Assembly (NCBI RefSeq): GCF_010015585.1
Contig: NW_022985077.1
Coordinates: forward strand, 1-64,000
Length of the DNA: 64,000 nucleotides
Reading direction: 5' to 3'
Source of the DNA: Eremomyces bilateralis CBS 781.70
Lineage: Eukaryota > Ascomycota > Dothideomycetes > Eremomycetales > Eremomycetaceae
The translations under genes were made by a program, and so were the position numbers. Position 1 is the first letter of the stretch. Each line of letters opens with the position of its first letter. This document shows, in pieces, positions 21,923 to 33,105 of the stretch. The notes under the pieces were generated by a model. That model was not told the origin of the DNA. It did no database searches and worked only from the letters and a program-made list of their open reading frames with translations.

Positions 21923-23033
21923 TCACCCCATCACAGTGACCGTAACGCTCGACTTCGACGCGTCCAGCGCCCGCTCCAGGTCCTCATCCAGCTCGTCCGA
22001 CGACCCAAGCGGCTCGGAATGGCGGCGGTTGCGATCGCGGACCTTGCGCGAATCCAGACGCATGCTGCCTCCGGTGCCGGTGCCGCGCGAGCCGGAATTG
22101 TTGTACGTCGCCGGGAGATATTTGCGGGCCAGCGGCCGCAGCGCGGGGACGCTGATGCAGATGATCGCGAGGTTGCATTCGACGACGATCCAGGCGAAGA
22201 CGGGACCGCCGACCCCTGGGGGAAGTCAGTGTGGAACCAGTGTGATGGAGATGGACGTGAGGCGACTGCTTACAGGTGTCATCACTCTCCTCGAGCGCCA
22301 TAGCCATGCTTGCTCCCCTCACGATCGACGCAACACATGCGACTAGGCCGAGACTGACTAACACTATGAGGATGAGCTTCTCCCTCAGAGCTCGATTCAT
22401 CCTCCATATCGCGCCAACGGGCATGAGCACCACGATCAAGTCGGTCACGATGTTGGTGACCGTCGCCGCAAGGATCCTGGTACCCTCGTCCGTACATTCT
22501 TCCCCCGTCCGGCTTTCCCAGTACTTTTGAATCGGCCAGCAACTGAAGAGCGTGGCCACGAAAAATGCGATGCCCCATCCAGCCACGACAGCGATGGTCA
22601 CGAGAACGAACTTCTTGTACGCTTCGTTCGAGGTGGCGCAAATGACTCGCCGGTACAGGAAGAGGGAGCTCAATTTCGCGAAGGTCATGATCAACACGAA
22701 AAGCAGCTGGATGATCCACATGTGCAGCTCGTTCGTCTCGAACCATTCAGGTCGTTGGTCCCATTGATGTCGATCCCACCCCACGTACTGCGCGTGGACG
22801 GCGGCAACGCAGAGGCCAAGATTGCACACGAAGGCAATGCCAATAAAGATATCATCGATGTATAGCGTCCGAAGGATCCCCAGGCGAACGTAAAACCGGC
22901 CGGTGATGATGAGGATGGTGGTGATGGTGAAGCATAACGAGATGACCAAGAGATAGTTCCCTCGCGTCACTGGATTGACAAAGTTCGGTGCGGGCCATTC
23001 TGCCTGCACCTTCTCAGGGATGAGTTTGACCAT
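21923..23033 (-). CDS. SAT4 / fungal rhodopsin-domain integral membrane protein
   Basis: A member of the large fungal family of seven-helix proteins with the SAT4 (PTH11-like rhodopsin) domain. Their biochemical role is mostly unknown. Two exons on the minus strand, 22274-23033 and 21923-22215, give 350 residues. The domain has the usual marks: RGNYLLVISLCFTITTILI, ITGRFYVRLGILRTLYIDD, AKLSSLFLYRRVI, a FFVATLFSCWPIQKYWES loop with GEECTD, and DLIVVLMPVGAIWRM. The last helix, VFAWIVVECNLAIICISVPAL, is completed by exon 2. The cytoplasmic tail is Arg/Ser/Asp-rich. No CFEM domain is present. The ATG at 23033 gives a short N-terminus of about 25 residues before the first helix. Confidence 0.88.
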
Positions 23034-26000
23034 GCCCGATAGACATCCGTCACTTCTCGATCATAAGATCGATCACGGTTAGTATATATCAAGGGATTGG
23101 ACTGCAAGACTGCGAAAGAAGCCAAAAACCTAGCAATAGAATGTGGATAGTGTAGTACAAATTGGGAAGTGAGGCATGATATCCTCTCCTACGCCGCCCT
23201 GATTCTTAAATGTACCTATATCGGACCCAGAAGTGAGTTTCCAGAACCCCATGAACTCGTGGCTGGGAATTGGACCCCATGATCCTGGGATTCTGGGAAT
23301 AATGTTTCGTCTCACTCATCGTCTTACGTACCGATCGCGACGTACGAGAGTCCAAAAGGTCCAAACCCCCTGAGAATCCTCAAACATGCTTCATGGCCTG
23401 GTCCGCTAGGGACTATTGCACCGGCCGACCAGCAAATGGCACGGCTTGCATATGCACGCGACGCGTAGAATGTGCCGGAGGACCAAAAGAGGAACACATC
23501 CAGCATGCGACAATTGGATCGACCATTGACGGTAGGGGAAAGGTGGTGGTGAGATGCTTACAGGTACAGGAAATCCGAATGTCGCTACCCCTCGCATGAC
23601 ATTGATACTGTAATTTGTCCAATGTCCATCCATAGCCATAAGGCTCACTGTAATATTGAAATGTCCGGCTGGGATGTGCTCCAGGGCTCCTTCTCGATCC
23701 TGCAGGCCGTGCCGTGTGCAACAGGCCAACCGATGCGGGTTCGAGAAGATCCGCCGTTCCGCCCCTTATTCGTTAATAGTTCGGCCAGGAACCGGGATGA
23801 ATAGCTCAACATTCTTGGTTTCCCTCGTGGTAATAAGCACTAGTCACTTATTTCCGGTACTTATCAGGTGTTAAGCGTCAGTCGGAGCATATTAACCGAA
23901 CAACCACGTTTCGCACTACGATGAAGCGAGAGGCTAGCAAATATGACGAACAAGACATTGCCAAGCTCGACGGTACAGTTGACTGTTGAGACGATGCGCG
24001 AACTGCGAAGATACAAGAATAGACAGGAGATACACACACGGTATTCGGTAGGAACTTGGAACCTCAAATTAACTTACAGCGATGATCCTTACTACGTAAA
24101 GCATCAAACCCAACCCTGTCGTGACAGTCTGCCAACAAAGATACCTGTGGTACTCAGGTACGGATCTCCTGTCCGGAGTCCCAATAAGAGGGATATCCTG
24201 GATCGATATGCGTATCAGACCTTGGAGGACTCTTCATCAACCCCTGCCTTGTGCAGTTTCGACTGCATGCAGCGGGGACGGTTCGATCCCCGTTCCCCCG
24301 AAACACGCATACCAATTGTTGATTGGCAGAAAGGGGACATATCGACTCTCGAGCCATCGTGAAATCCTTCCCGAATCCGTCCCGATCGCTCCACTTGGTT
24401 TAGCCTTTAGGGCACAAGGCGTGAATAGCGCAAGCATGGCTGGGTGCGAATAACGGGGGAGAATGAGGCCGCCGGGGCGAGATGTCTCACGCTCTGGACG
24501 TTTTGGTCAGGTCAGGACTGCAGGTATTTTAGGAGTTGGGACCGGTGACCCACTGTCATGAGTGTCACTACATCGCCACCAGGCACCAGTAATGAGCGTA
24601 TTAGGTATTTAACCGACTGGGCAAATCCCATCTTCTTAGGGCTTATCTTACCCATTGCATAAGCCGCCCGAATTCGGTGATGTGAGATGGTTGATTTCTC
24701 AACCTCAGGTACCAGGGACATCTCCATGACCGAGGAACTTGAACAATCGGAAATCATCCGAAAAGATCAGGTAATAGCCTATGTGACATTGACCACAAGG
24801 CAGACCTTAATATTGATATTGCCAAATGAGGAACGCAAAATCAAGTTGGTGCTCAGGTGGAAATGGAGTCTTTGACGTTGGCTGGTGTGGGCCCCAATCG
24901 CAGGCATCGAGTCCCCGCAGGAGAGTGAACCGCAAATTGCTGCTTCGCCGACCCCTGGGATCGGGTCATTGGTAATCGGAGGGTCCATGCTGTGATTGAT
25001 GACAGCCGAAAGATGACTATTACTTGTAAGTTCCATTAGTTAAGCTTTCTCATCGACAGTCAAGCATAGACAAGACATGAGTTTACGAGTTAGTGACACG
25101 TTCTATCGGGTATTATTATAGACGTTGTAAAGCGAGCGACGTGCGACCAATGACCACGAATTGCAGCGAAGACTTGGGGGACGCCGTCTAGAACGTTGAC
25201 CGTAATTAACTTAGTACGTACAACAAAGTAGGCTCTCGCCAATCGGTACTCTATGGCAATGGGCTCAAAATGCAGCCCATGCGCCGATAGACTGACAGCC
25301 ATATGGGTGAACAGCTGATATAGAGTTTGATACTTTATATCAATCGAATCTGGACCATCACAGCTGCTGCTCCATGTCCTCAGTTCTCATGACCTGTGTG
25401 GAACACCAAGTAACAGTATTGGAAGGCCCCAGAGAGAGTACACTCTCCTATTGCAGTATCGTCGAAGTTGGTATTAGTCTCGGTTTTTGTTCGTGGACGC
25501 TCCCCTGGGATCGAAAAGCAGATCCTGTGTATCTAGTGATACCTGAAACAGATGATGAACCCCCTCCAGTGGTCCCCCATCTGAGTAAATAGGAAAAAAC
25601 AAAAGCCAGATTGATCCGGGTCTACACCAAGAAATAAACATGCCTCGAGAGGACCAACGAATAGAGCTGCACAAGTCAAGCAAGCCCTAGATCTGATATG
25701 ATCTGAAAGACTGAGTGGAACTTTTCTTTACATAGTGCTGCTTCATGACCACCGATGAAATCGTGACAAACTGGCCTTCTAAAACGCTTCCCAGAATAAT
25801 AGCCAGTGGAAAATATGGAACTGGTAGTTACCCAGAACGAGCCAGGAATACCTAGGGGAGCGCATACAATTGTATACATTAAATTCTTCTAGTCAAGGCT
25901 TAAGTTTGTCATTGCGAGTGGTAGCAACTAATAGGTCACCTTGTTTTAGTTAGTTATCTAACGATAATTGACGAATCTAACTATATCTAGGAAATTTGTT

Positions 26001-26528
26001 GGCTGTTGATGTGGCGATGTCGAGTTGTCGACCAGTGACAGGAGGTCAGGGGCCCGAAAGTCAAAATATTCCCCCTTTTAGCACCAAGCACCAAGAATCA
26101 AACTCCTCACGCCAAGCTCCTACCGGCCACAGCTCGTATTAATTAATGGCTTTTTACTCGGAAGTCTAGAACAATCCTCGATGGCTGGGAATTCTGATGC
26201 GGGGATACGTATTTGATCTCCAAGATTCTCTGGAGTAAACATCGCACCCTACCTGTCGTCTACAAAGGATGATGCGCTACCTCTACGCTTCTGACACTGC
26301 ATATCCGACACCGCCATACATTGCCTGAACGCTTGCGAACACTGCCCTTCCTAAGCAATCACTCGCCCGAGTATCGAAACTGGGGAACCGCAGGTACGTA
26401 CCTGTGCTCTGGAAGGGTGATTACCACGGGTTGTTGTCCAAGCCGTGACCAGCATCATCGTTTTCGACTGCAGATCGCCTCACTGTTTGAAGAGAAAGTC
26501 CAAGTGCGCTTTCGTCTAGTCCTTCAAG
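23034..26528. other. Gene-free region of 3.5 kb
   Basis: The longest stretch without a gene. All open frames are short, and none shows family motifs or plausible splice-joined extensions. A GGTTCGATCCCC at 24279-24290 recalls a tRNA B box but forms no tRNA (see rejected). The AT content rises between 25.6 and 26.2 kb. It may be old, decayed sequence, but I cannot assign an element. Confidence 0.45.
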
Positions 26529-27536
26529 ATGTCTGATCAAGATGATGGATTGAGACTGTTCATAACCGATATCCTTATCCTCTTCTCCATCGGCTTCCTG
26601 TCCGTCCAGTTCTTCAAATTCGTATCATGGAGCTATATATACATTCGCGCATCCACCCTCCCTAGATACCTCCCCCCACAAAAGAAGGTTCCAAACTGGT
26701 CTCTCGTCACCGGAGCCACCGATGGTGTCGGCCTCGCCCTCGCGCACGAGCTCGCCTTGCACCGCAACTCCTCCGTCATCATCCACGGTCGCAACCCGAC
26801 GAAGCTCGCGACCGTCGCCTCCTCGATCAGGTCCCAGCTTCCGCCGAACTCGCCCATCCGCATCGAGACCGTGGCCGCGGACGTGGTGGAACCGATCGCC
26901 GCCAGCCGCACGATCGCGACGTTCCTCGAGGGGAAAAACATCCGGATCAGCCTGCTGGTCAACTGCGTCGGTGGGACGGTGATGTTCGGGAGGAGATATG
27001 ACGGCCTTGACGAGATTAGCGAAGAGGCGGCTACGGGAATCATTAATCTCAATACCGTCTTTCCGGCGATGTTGACTCGCGCTGTGAAGCCGCGGTTGGC
27101 TCGGCCGGCCTGCATCATTAACCTTGGATCGTATGCCGGGACCGCCGGGTTTCCATTCCTCTCTTTCTACGCCGCCAGCAAATCGTTCAACATGACCTTC
27201 TCCACGTCCCTAAACCGGGAGATGCATGCACTGAACCAAGACATTGAGGTCCTCGGCGTGGTGCTTGGGAGCGTCCGCACTGAGAGCTCCGGGCTGATTA
27301 CGAGAGACGCGTCAGGGAAAGTCGGACTGGAATATCCGGCGTTTTTCATCCCGACGCCAGAGGATATGGCCAATGCCATCTTGGCTCGAGTGGGTTGTGG
27401 AAGGCACGTGGTGGTCGGTTATCTTGGCCACGCGTTGCAGGCGATACCGATGGAATGGCTACCTAACGCCCTGACGGAGGTGATGGCGATGGAGGCGACC
27501 TTGCGGAGGTGGAAAGCGGAGAGAAAAGGGGAATAG
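26529..27536 (+). CDS. Short-chain dehydrogenase/reductase, 3-ketoacyl reductase-like
   Basis: An NAD(P)H-dependent reductase of the classical SDR fold, closest in layout to membrane-bound very-long-chain 3-oxoacyl-CoA reductases and 17-beta-hydroxysteroid dehydrogenase 12. It is intronless, with 335 residues. An N-terminal hydrophobic helix (ITDILILFSIGFLSVQFFKF) would anchor it, presumably in the endoplasmic reticulum. The cofactor motif TGATDGVGLALAHELA, the structural LLVNCVGG, the catalytic Ser in NLGSYAGTAGFPF and the YAASK dyad are all present. The first Asn of the usual NNVG motif is kept, but Cys replaces the second. The ATG at 26529 (ATG TCT GAT) is the first in frame. It stands alone on the plus strand, tail to tail with the amidase. 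The substrate is unknown. Confidence 0.85.
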   Translation: MSDQDDGLRLFITDILILFSIGFLSVQFFKFVSWSYIYIRASTLPRYLPPQKKVPNWSLVTGATDGVGLALAHELALHRNSSVIIHGRNPTKLATVASSIRSQLPPNSPIRIETVAADVVEPIAASRTIATFLEGKNIRISLLVNCVGGTVMFGRRYDGLDEISEEAATGIINLNTVFPAMLTRAVKPRLARPACIINLGSYAGTAGFPFLSFYAASKSFNMTFSTSLNREMHALNQDIEVLGVVLGSVRTESSGLITRDASGKVGLEYPAFFIPTPEDMANAILARVGCGRHVVVGYLGHALQAIPMEWLPNALTEVMAMEATLRRWKAERKGE

Positions 27537-27814
27537 ACGGCTCAGATACTGAGGACGTCGGATGATGAATGGAGAAATCCTTGTCCGTAATGGAAAGGGA
27601 GTAGCTCCTTGGGATTGAGGTCAAGACGGTACTATGAGCGAGAGAAGAGTGGTTTCGGTCGAATCTTCCAACGACTAATTTCGAGGGGTTTCTATACTAA
27701 ATTTGCTACCAACGCGAAGCTCATACACGCAGGGAGGTATGTTGGAGAAATGGCTTCTCGGACTACCATTTGAATCCGTCTCCATCAATCTGCACTCGAA
27801 GAACGCCTTGTATT

Positions 27815-29597
27815 TCATTTAGATAAGGCGTCGAGGACAACCTTGGTTGCCTCAATAACCTTTTCCTCTTCGAGCCGTCTCGCCACGAGTTGCAAGCTAA
27901 TGGGCATGCCAAGAACAGCTTGAGCATCATCTAAGTTCAATGTCAGCAACATATCAACCTTGAAAGTTTCCAGCCTTACATTCAGAATTGATCTCTTCGT
28001 CAATTGAAGTGAGGGGTTTGAAACCAGCACCGGTCGCCTTGTCGGCATCCTGATCCACTGAGAGGCCGGTCGGGAATGATGTGGCTGCGTAGTCAAGGAC
28101 GTTATAAACGCCCGTGTATCCAACATGCTTGAACTGGCCGTTCTTCACCGTTGCGAATGGGGTTGTAGGCAGCAGGAGCACGTCGATACCAGCGTTGTTC
28201 CAACGGTCCAGGTATCTCTTCTGGATTTCGTTCCGCTGGATGTGAAGTTGCCACATGTCATATCCCCCCACTTCTTTCGCCTGCTCGTACGCGGACATCT
28301 CTTCTCGGAACGGCTCACCAGTCCCCTTGAGCGTTTCTCTGACCGATTTGCCTCCATCAGAGACGAACGACCGCGCGAGCACGCTGAGTAACTCGGCATG
28401 GTCTTCATGGGACCAGTCGACCAGTTCATGGCCAGCTGCCTTCAACTTCTGAACGGTGTGCTCGAGAGCTCGCTTGACGGGGGGAGTTGGCGTGACCATT
28501 CCATCATTCCACAACACTCCGATCTTCAGCTTCTGGGGGAGCTCGGCACTCCGCCATGGAATCGGAATGCAGCGAGGGTCAGAAATCCAAGGCTCTGCGC
28601 CAACCACTGTCTTACAGTACAACTCTAGATCGTTGAGATTTGGTGTCATGGGACCGTTCACACTTAGCACGGCTTCCTGGCCGGCCAACCCTGCACGGCA
28701 CCGCGTGGTTGGGAATCGTCCTGATGAAGGACGAAGTGTGAAGATACCAGTGCAAGCGGCTGGGATCCGGAGCGAACCACCTATATGAGCAGGAGTCAGT
28801 GTTCTGCAACTAACCATAGCGGAGCTAGGGGGATTGACTGACCAATATCGGACCCGACGCCGACTACACTACCTCCGAACGCGATGAGTGCGGACTCACC
28901 ACCAGAGCTGCCTCCACTGGTGAGGTTCCTATTTCTAGGGTGGACGGTCCGGCCAAAGACATTATTAACGGATTCTGCGATCATCATGGCCGTTGGAACA
29001 TTCGTCTTAACGTAGAACACGGCGCCAGCCCCGCGGAGGATCTCCGCCAAGACACTGTCATACTTGGCCGGGTCATTGACATAGGCAATGAATCCGACCG
29101 TGGAGTCAATTCCCTTCAAATTGAAGTTGTCCTTCAAGGAAATGGGCAGACCATGGAGCGGACCGATAGGCTTGCCTGTTCGTGCGAGATGCTCATCGAG
29201 CGAACGGGCCGTGTCAAGGGCTGCCGCGAAGAGCGTCTCGGATAGGCAATTTGTCTGGATATCGCAGTCAGAATGGGAACCGATGGATCATTTAGGTACG
29301 GGTATTTACCAATTGATGAGCAGCGGCCGCCCTCTTACAGAACGCCTTTGTCACCTCCTCGCTCTTCAACTCCCCTGAGGCGAGTTTCTGGAGCAACTGT
29401 GTCGCCGTGCTACCGGTAATCTCAAGCTCTTTCTCCGTAAACCAGCCCGAGGATTTCGGGAATCCAGTGACATCTTCTTGTGTCTCGGCCGGAAAGATGT
29501 CGGCTGGGATACGCCATTCCGAGGGGATACTGTCAGATAGCGCCTTTCGCTTTGCAGCGGCAATAGCTTCCCATCCCTGGTTAGACATGTTGGTCAC
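27815..29597 (-). CDS. Amidase-signature hydrolase (general amidase/acetamidase type)
   Basis: An amidase of the Ser-Ser-Lys triad family, hydrolysing a carboxamide to acid and ammonia. Exons on the minus strand are 29310-29597, 28843-29254, 27980-28780 and 27815-27930 (538 residues, the usual size for AmdS-like enzymes). The triad Lys is in GLPISLKDNFN. The signature runs LTSGGSSGGESALIAFGGSV then SDIGGSLRIPAA, with the two Ser residues in place. The C-terminal part has DVLLLPTTPFA and DAQAVLGMPISLQLVARRLEEEKV. In-frame ATGs at 29597 and 29588 both fit. It is divergent from a Fen2/Dal5-like transporter, and the shared 897-base region has several HGATAR sites. A role in nitrogen scavenging is inferred. 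The substrate is unknown. Confidence 0.9.
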
Positions 29598-30494
29598 TGA
29601 GGTCTGAAACGGTAAGTAATAGATATTTCTTATCTCCGGACTATATCCTGCAGCTTTATCTCAGCTTGGCGTGTTTTTGTTGAGATTTCCTCAGCGAGAC
29701 ATCCCACTGTAGATAGACACATTATAAGTACCGGTAGAAGCTGTTGAACGAACGGCTTATCGCGGTTTAGCCTGAGCCTTCCCTTTCCCCCACTACGTTC
29801 TCGGCATCTACAGTACAGGAATTCGGCGCTGTTCGGCCGATTGCGACTTTGCGACTTCGCAAGTTTGATACCGAGCCGCGCCTGGGAAAGGCGCCGTGTC
29901 TGACTGGTCGACCGGACAACTCGACGACACATAGTTCGGCTGCTCTCTGGACTCCGCACCGGATTGGCGGCAAGCCGGCAAAAACCAACATGGAATACGA
30001 AGATTACGAGCCAGTTGCCGAATCACGATTGGTACTGTTGCGTGTGGGTCCAGGGACCGGTGCCGCGCGAACTGCCGCTACAGCGCTGGACTGGTTGGGT
30101 AATCTTGAGGCTAGAGATATCTCCAAATCCCCAACCGAACCAGTAACCACCGCCATGGCAGTGGATATATCCCCCTCCGCTTGCAGGGAACTGGTTAGTC
30201 TTATTATCGCTTCGGAAATTGACTACCATATTCCCCATGGAGTCCAAGACGTTCGACACCGAAAGCGGCGATAGATGTGGGGATCTGCATTGTCCCAACC
30301 GCCCCCCAGGGTCCTACCACGCGACCTGTCCAAGAGGGGAGTTCTAGACTTGGAATCCCCAGATACTACTAAAGGACATCAGCGGACAGGTCGCGCGGAA
30401 AGGCATTTGTGTTTTCTTTCTTACAATGCGCATCCTCTTTCGACGGTAACCTCTATCTAAAGGGTATCTTGGACTGCCCAGTCCGACATTCAAT
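29598..30494. promoter_or_regulatory. Divergent promoter with GATA-factor sites, amidase / transporter
   Basis: The 897 bases between the divergent start codons. HGATAR sites (either strand) are at 29630-29635, 29656-29661, 29711-29716, 29757-29762, 30204-30209, 30269-30274 and 30453-30458. These are the binding form of AreA-type nitrogen regulators. About two or three would be expected by chance in this length. Four lie within 140 bases of each other next to the amidase. Confidence 0.45.
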
Positions 30495-32141
30495 ATGGGG
30501 TTCAAACTGCGAGACTATTTCCGGGTGGAATACAAGCCAGGGGAGAGGAAGTTGCTCCAAAAGATCGACTTCTTCATTCTTACCTTCTGCTGTCTGTCCT
30601 ATCTGATGAACTATGTGAGTGGAAATCCTTTGAACGGCGGAGAACATCGCTAACAGGATCCAACAGCTGGATCGGAGCAATCTAGCCAACGCCTACGTGA
30701 CGGGAATGAAAGAAGAGTTGAATTTCCACGGGAATCAATTGAACATTATCAACACCGTCTTCACGGTTGGATATATCATTGGGCAAATCCCGTCCAATCT
30801 GTCCCTGCACTATATTCCGCCACGATATTTCTTCCCCGGGATGATGTTAGTCTGGGCGGGGTTGACCATGGTCACGGCATCCGCGAAGAGGCCGGAGTCG
30901 ATCATGGCCATCCGGTTCTTCCAAGGTATCGCGGAATCATCGACATTCGTTGGTACGCACTACATTCTTGGGTCGTGGTACACCGAGCGAGAACTGGGGA
31001 AACGAAGCGGGATCTTCACTGCATCCGGCTTGGTTGGCACCATGATCGGAGGATTTATTCAAAGCGGCATAAACGAGAGCATGAACGGTCTTCACGGACT
31101 GTCCGGCTGGAGATGGCTCTTCATTGTATGAATCCCCTGGATGATGAAAGGATCTCCGACTAACATGTGTAAGATTGACGGTCTTATCACCCTCCCGGTT
31201 GCCATATACGGCCTCATCTTTTTCCCCGACACGCCGCAGACCACCAAAGCATTCTACTTCTCCGAAGAAGAGAAGAAGATGGCGGTCGCTCGAGTCCCCA
31301 AAAAGCGTGAGCGGTCCCCCCTCACCATGTCGTTCTTCAAGAAAGTCGTCCTCTCCTGGCACTGGTGGGGCTTCGTCGTTCTCTGGATCATCGCCGGCGA
31401 GACCGAGTCGTTCAGCACCAACACCCTGCTCGCGCTCTACCAGAAATCTCATCCGTACATCAAGTACACGGTATCGCAGAACAACAACTACCCGACCGGC
31501 GTCGCCGCCGTCGGCATCGTGTCAACGCTCTTTTGGGCCACGCTGACCGATATTCTCGCGGGCAAGCGATATCTGGTCGGCTATTTCATCGGCATCATAG
31601 GCATCGTCACCTCGGCGATGATTCTTGCCGCATCGAAAGACCCGATGAATCCTTCGTCGACCACCATGGTGTTTGTGGCGTACTATATGGCAGGTACCGT
31701 CTACGCGTAAGTCTCATCTGGAAGCCTGGAGTATCTTCTCGACCATTCTAACGCGTCGCAGATGCCAAGCGACCTTTTTCGCGTGGGCCAACGATGCGAT
31801 GCGATACCACGAAGACGTGTACCGTGGAGTGGTCATCGCGGGTATGAATCTGGGCAGTAACTCCTTCAACGCATGGTGGAGCATCTTGTTCTATGGAGTG
31901 TCCATGGCACCGTGGTTCAAGGTAAGCCGCTCCTCGCACGCCTATGAATGCAGGGATATGACTCTAACATGGCCAACAGCGCGGTATGTGGGCGATGATC
32001 GCGTGCTCGATCCTCCTCGCTATCTGGACCGGAGGATTGTCGTTCTTCCAAGTACGGGAAGAGAAGGCGCGAGCTCGGGAGCTGCAGGAGCAAGAGGGTC
32101 ATCTGGAGGAGAAATCCGTATCGATCGACACCAAGGTATAG
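30495..32141 (+). CDS. MFS transporter, Fen2/Liz1/Dal5-like (pantothenate or ureide type)
   Basis: A major facilitator of the anion:cation symporter family, plasma membrane. Exons are 30495-30614, 30667-31125, 31174-31706, 31762-31921 and 31980-32141 (477 residues). Motifs shared with yeast Fen2 include KIDFFILTFCCLSYLMNYLD across the first intron, NLANAYVTGMKEEL, NIINTVFTVGYIIGQIPSNL, IRFFQGIAESSTFVGTHYIL and GWRWLFIIDGLITLPVAIYG with FFPDTPQTTKAFYF. Twelve hydrophobic segments are apparent. The tail ends in a charged coiled stretch (REEKARARELQEQEGHLEEK). Family members carry pantothenate, allantoate or related carboxylates. Sequence alone does not decide which. It is divergent from the amidase and followed by 5-hydroxyisourate hydrolase on the same strand. 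Confidence 0.9.
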
Positions 32142-32598
32142 CTTGAGGCGTGTCTGGATGGTTTTAAACAGCGAATTAGAGCGATGTATTAAAATCTGTA
32201 ACCAGCGAAATATATATACCATTGTTTATCTCTACATACCAATTCGTTCCTAGATGATTTCCACGTAGATCAAGTAGATAAGGTGCTCACCTGATTGATT
32301 CGACCGCTTTCGTATGTTGCTGTCTCTTCCCCACGGCAGAATGCAGTGAGCCAGTGACGTATTACCAGTTTACCACCGAATTCGGGCCAGTCTCCAAAAC
32401 TTCGGCGTCCTCCGCGGCTCCGCCATCATTCCCCTCCACACTCCATAACGCCAATTCCCTGCACAGATTTATATCCACCGAAATATCCCATTTTCCCATC
32501 CTCATCCCTCTCCCATCTTCCATCTCCCCAATTCCGCTAACCGATTCCCTCCAACCCACCAATCGACCTGCAACCGCCCGAATTCCCCTCCCACATAT
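32142..32598 (+). promoter_or_regulatory. Upstream region of 5-hydroxyisourate hydrolase
   Basis: 457 bases between the transporter stop and the hydrolase start. HGATAR sites are at 32226-32231 (minus) and 32276-32281 (plus, inside AGATAAGG). The 150 bases before the ATG are pyrimidine-rich, as is usual for fungal leaders. Confidence 0.4.
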
Positions 32599-33105
32599 AT
32601 GCCCTTCCCCTCGTCAACCACCACGACGACCTCCAACCCCACCACTACCACAGCATCTCCATCCAACCCCTCCTCCCGTCTCGCCCACCTCTCCGCCCAC
32701 TTCTCCCCCACCACCATGACCACCCCCCCTCGCCCCCCCATCACCTGCCACATCCTCGACACCACCACTGGCCGCCCTGCCCCCTCCATCCCCACCACCC
32801 TCACCTCCCTCACCGCAACCCCCCTCACCTACACTGCACTCACCAACCCCGACGGCCGCGTCACTGCCTGGACGCCCGCCCCCGCCACCCCCGACCTCCG
32901 CACCACCTTCGACAAATTCGCCGCCGCCGGCGCCCCGACGCTCTGGGAGGTGCGGTTCGAGACCGGGGCGTATTTCGAGGGGAAAGGGGTGAGTCCTTTT
33001 TTTCCAGAGGTGACAGTGCGGTTTCAGGTGGGGGAGTATGGGGAGCATTATCATGTGCCGTTGTTGGTGGGGCCGTTTACTTATACGACGTATAGGGGGT
33101 CGTGA
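32599..33105 (+). CDS. 5-hydroxyisourate hydrolase with N-terminal PTS2
   Basis: A transthyretin-like enzyme of purine breakdown that opens 5-hydroxyisourate, the product of urate oxidase, to the decarboxylase substrate on the way to allantoin. It is a single exon of 168 residues. The catalytic parts are complete: CHILDTTTGRPAPSIP near residue 50, NPDGRVTAW, and the C-terminal EHYHVPLLVGPFTYTTYRGS with the terminal YRGS signature. The ATG at 32599 adds 39 residues before Met40. That extension holds RLAHLSAHF at residues 27-35, which matches the PTS2 consensus for peroxisomal import. Starting at Met40 would give the core enzyme without the signal. Bacterial and vertebrate core enzymes are about 120 residues. 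It is downstream of a Dal5/Fen2-like transporter. Confidence 0.92.
   Translation: MPFPSSTTTTTSNPTTTTASPSNPSSRLAHLSAHFSPTTMTTPPRPPITCHILDTTTGRPAPSIPTTLTSLTATPLTYTALTNPDGRVTAWTPAPATPDLRTTFDKFAAAGAPTLWEVRFETGAYFEGKGVSPFFPEVTVRFQVGEYGEHYHVPLLVGPFTYTTYRGS

Noticed and set aside
24265-24300. GGTTCGATCCCC resembling a tRNA B box and T arm
   Set aside because: The bases around it form only a GGGGA/TCCCC hairpin. The T-stem pairs do not fit (mismatches at two of five positions), and no matching acceptor stem, D arm or anticodon arm lies 40-75 bases upstream.
23034-26528. Possible secondary-metabolite or resistance genes in the empty 3.5 kb
   Set aside because: No frame longer than about 140 codons, no family motif, and no plausible exon chain.
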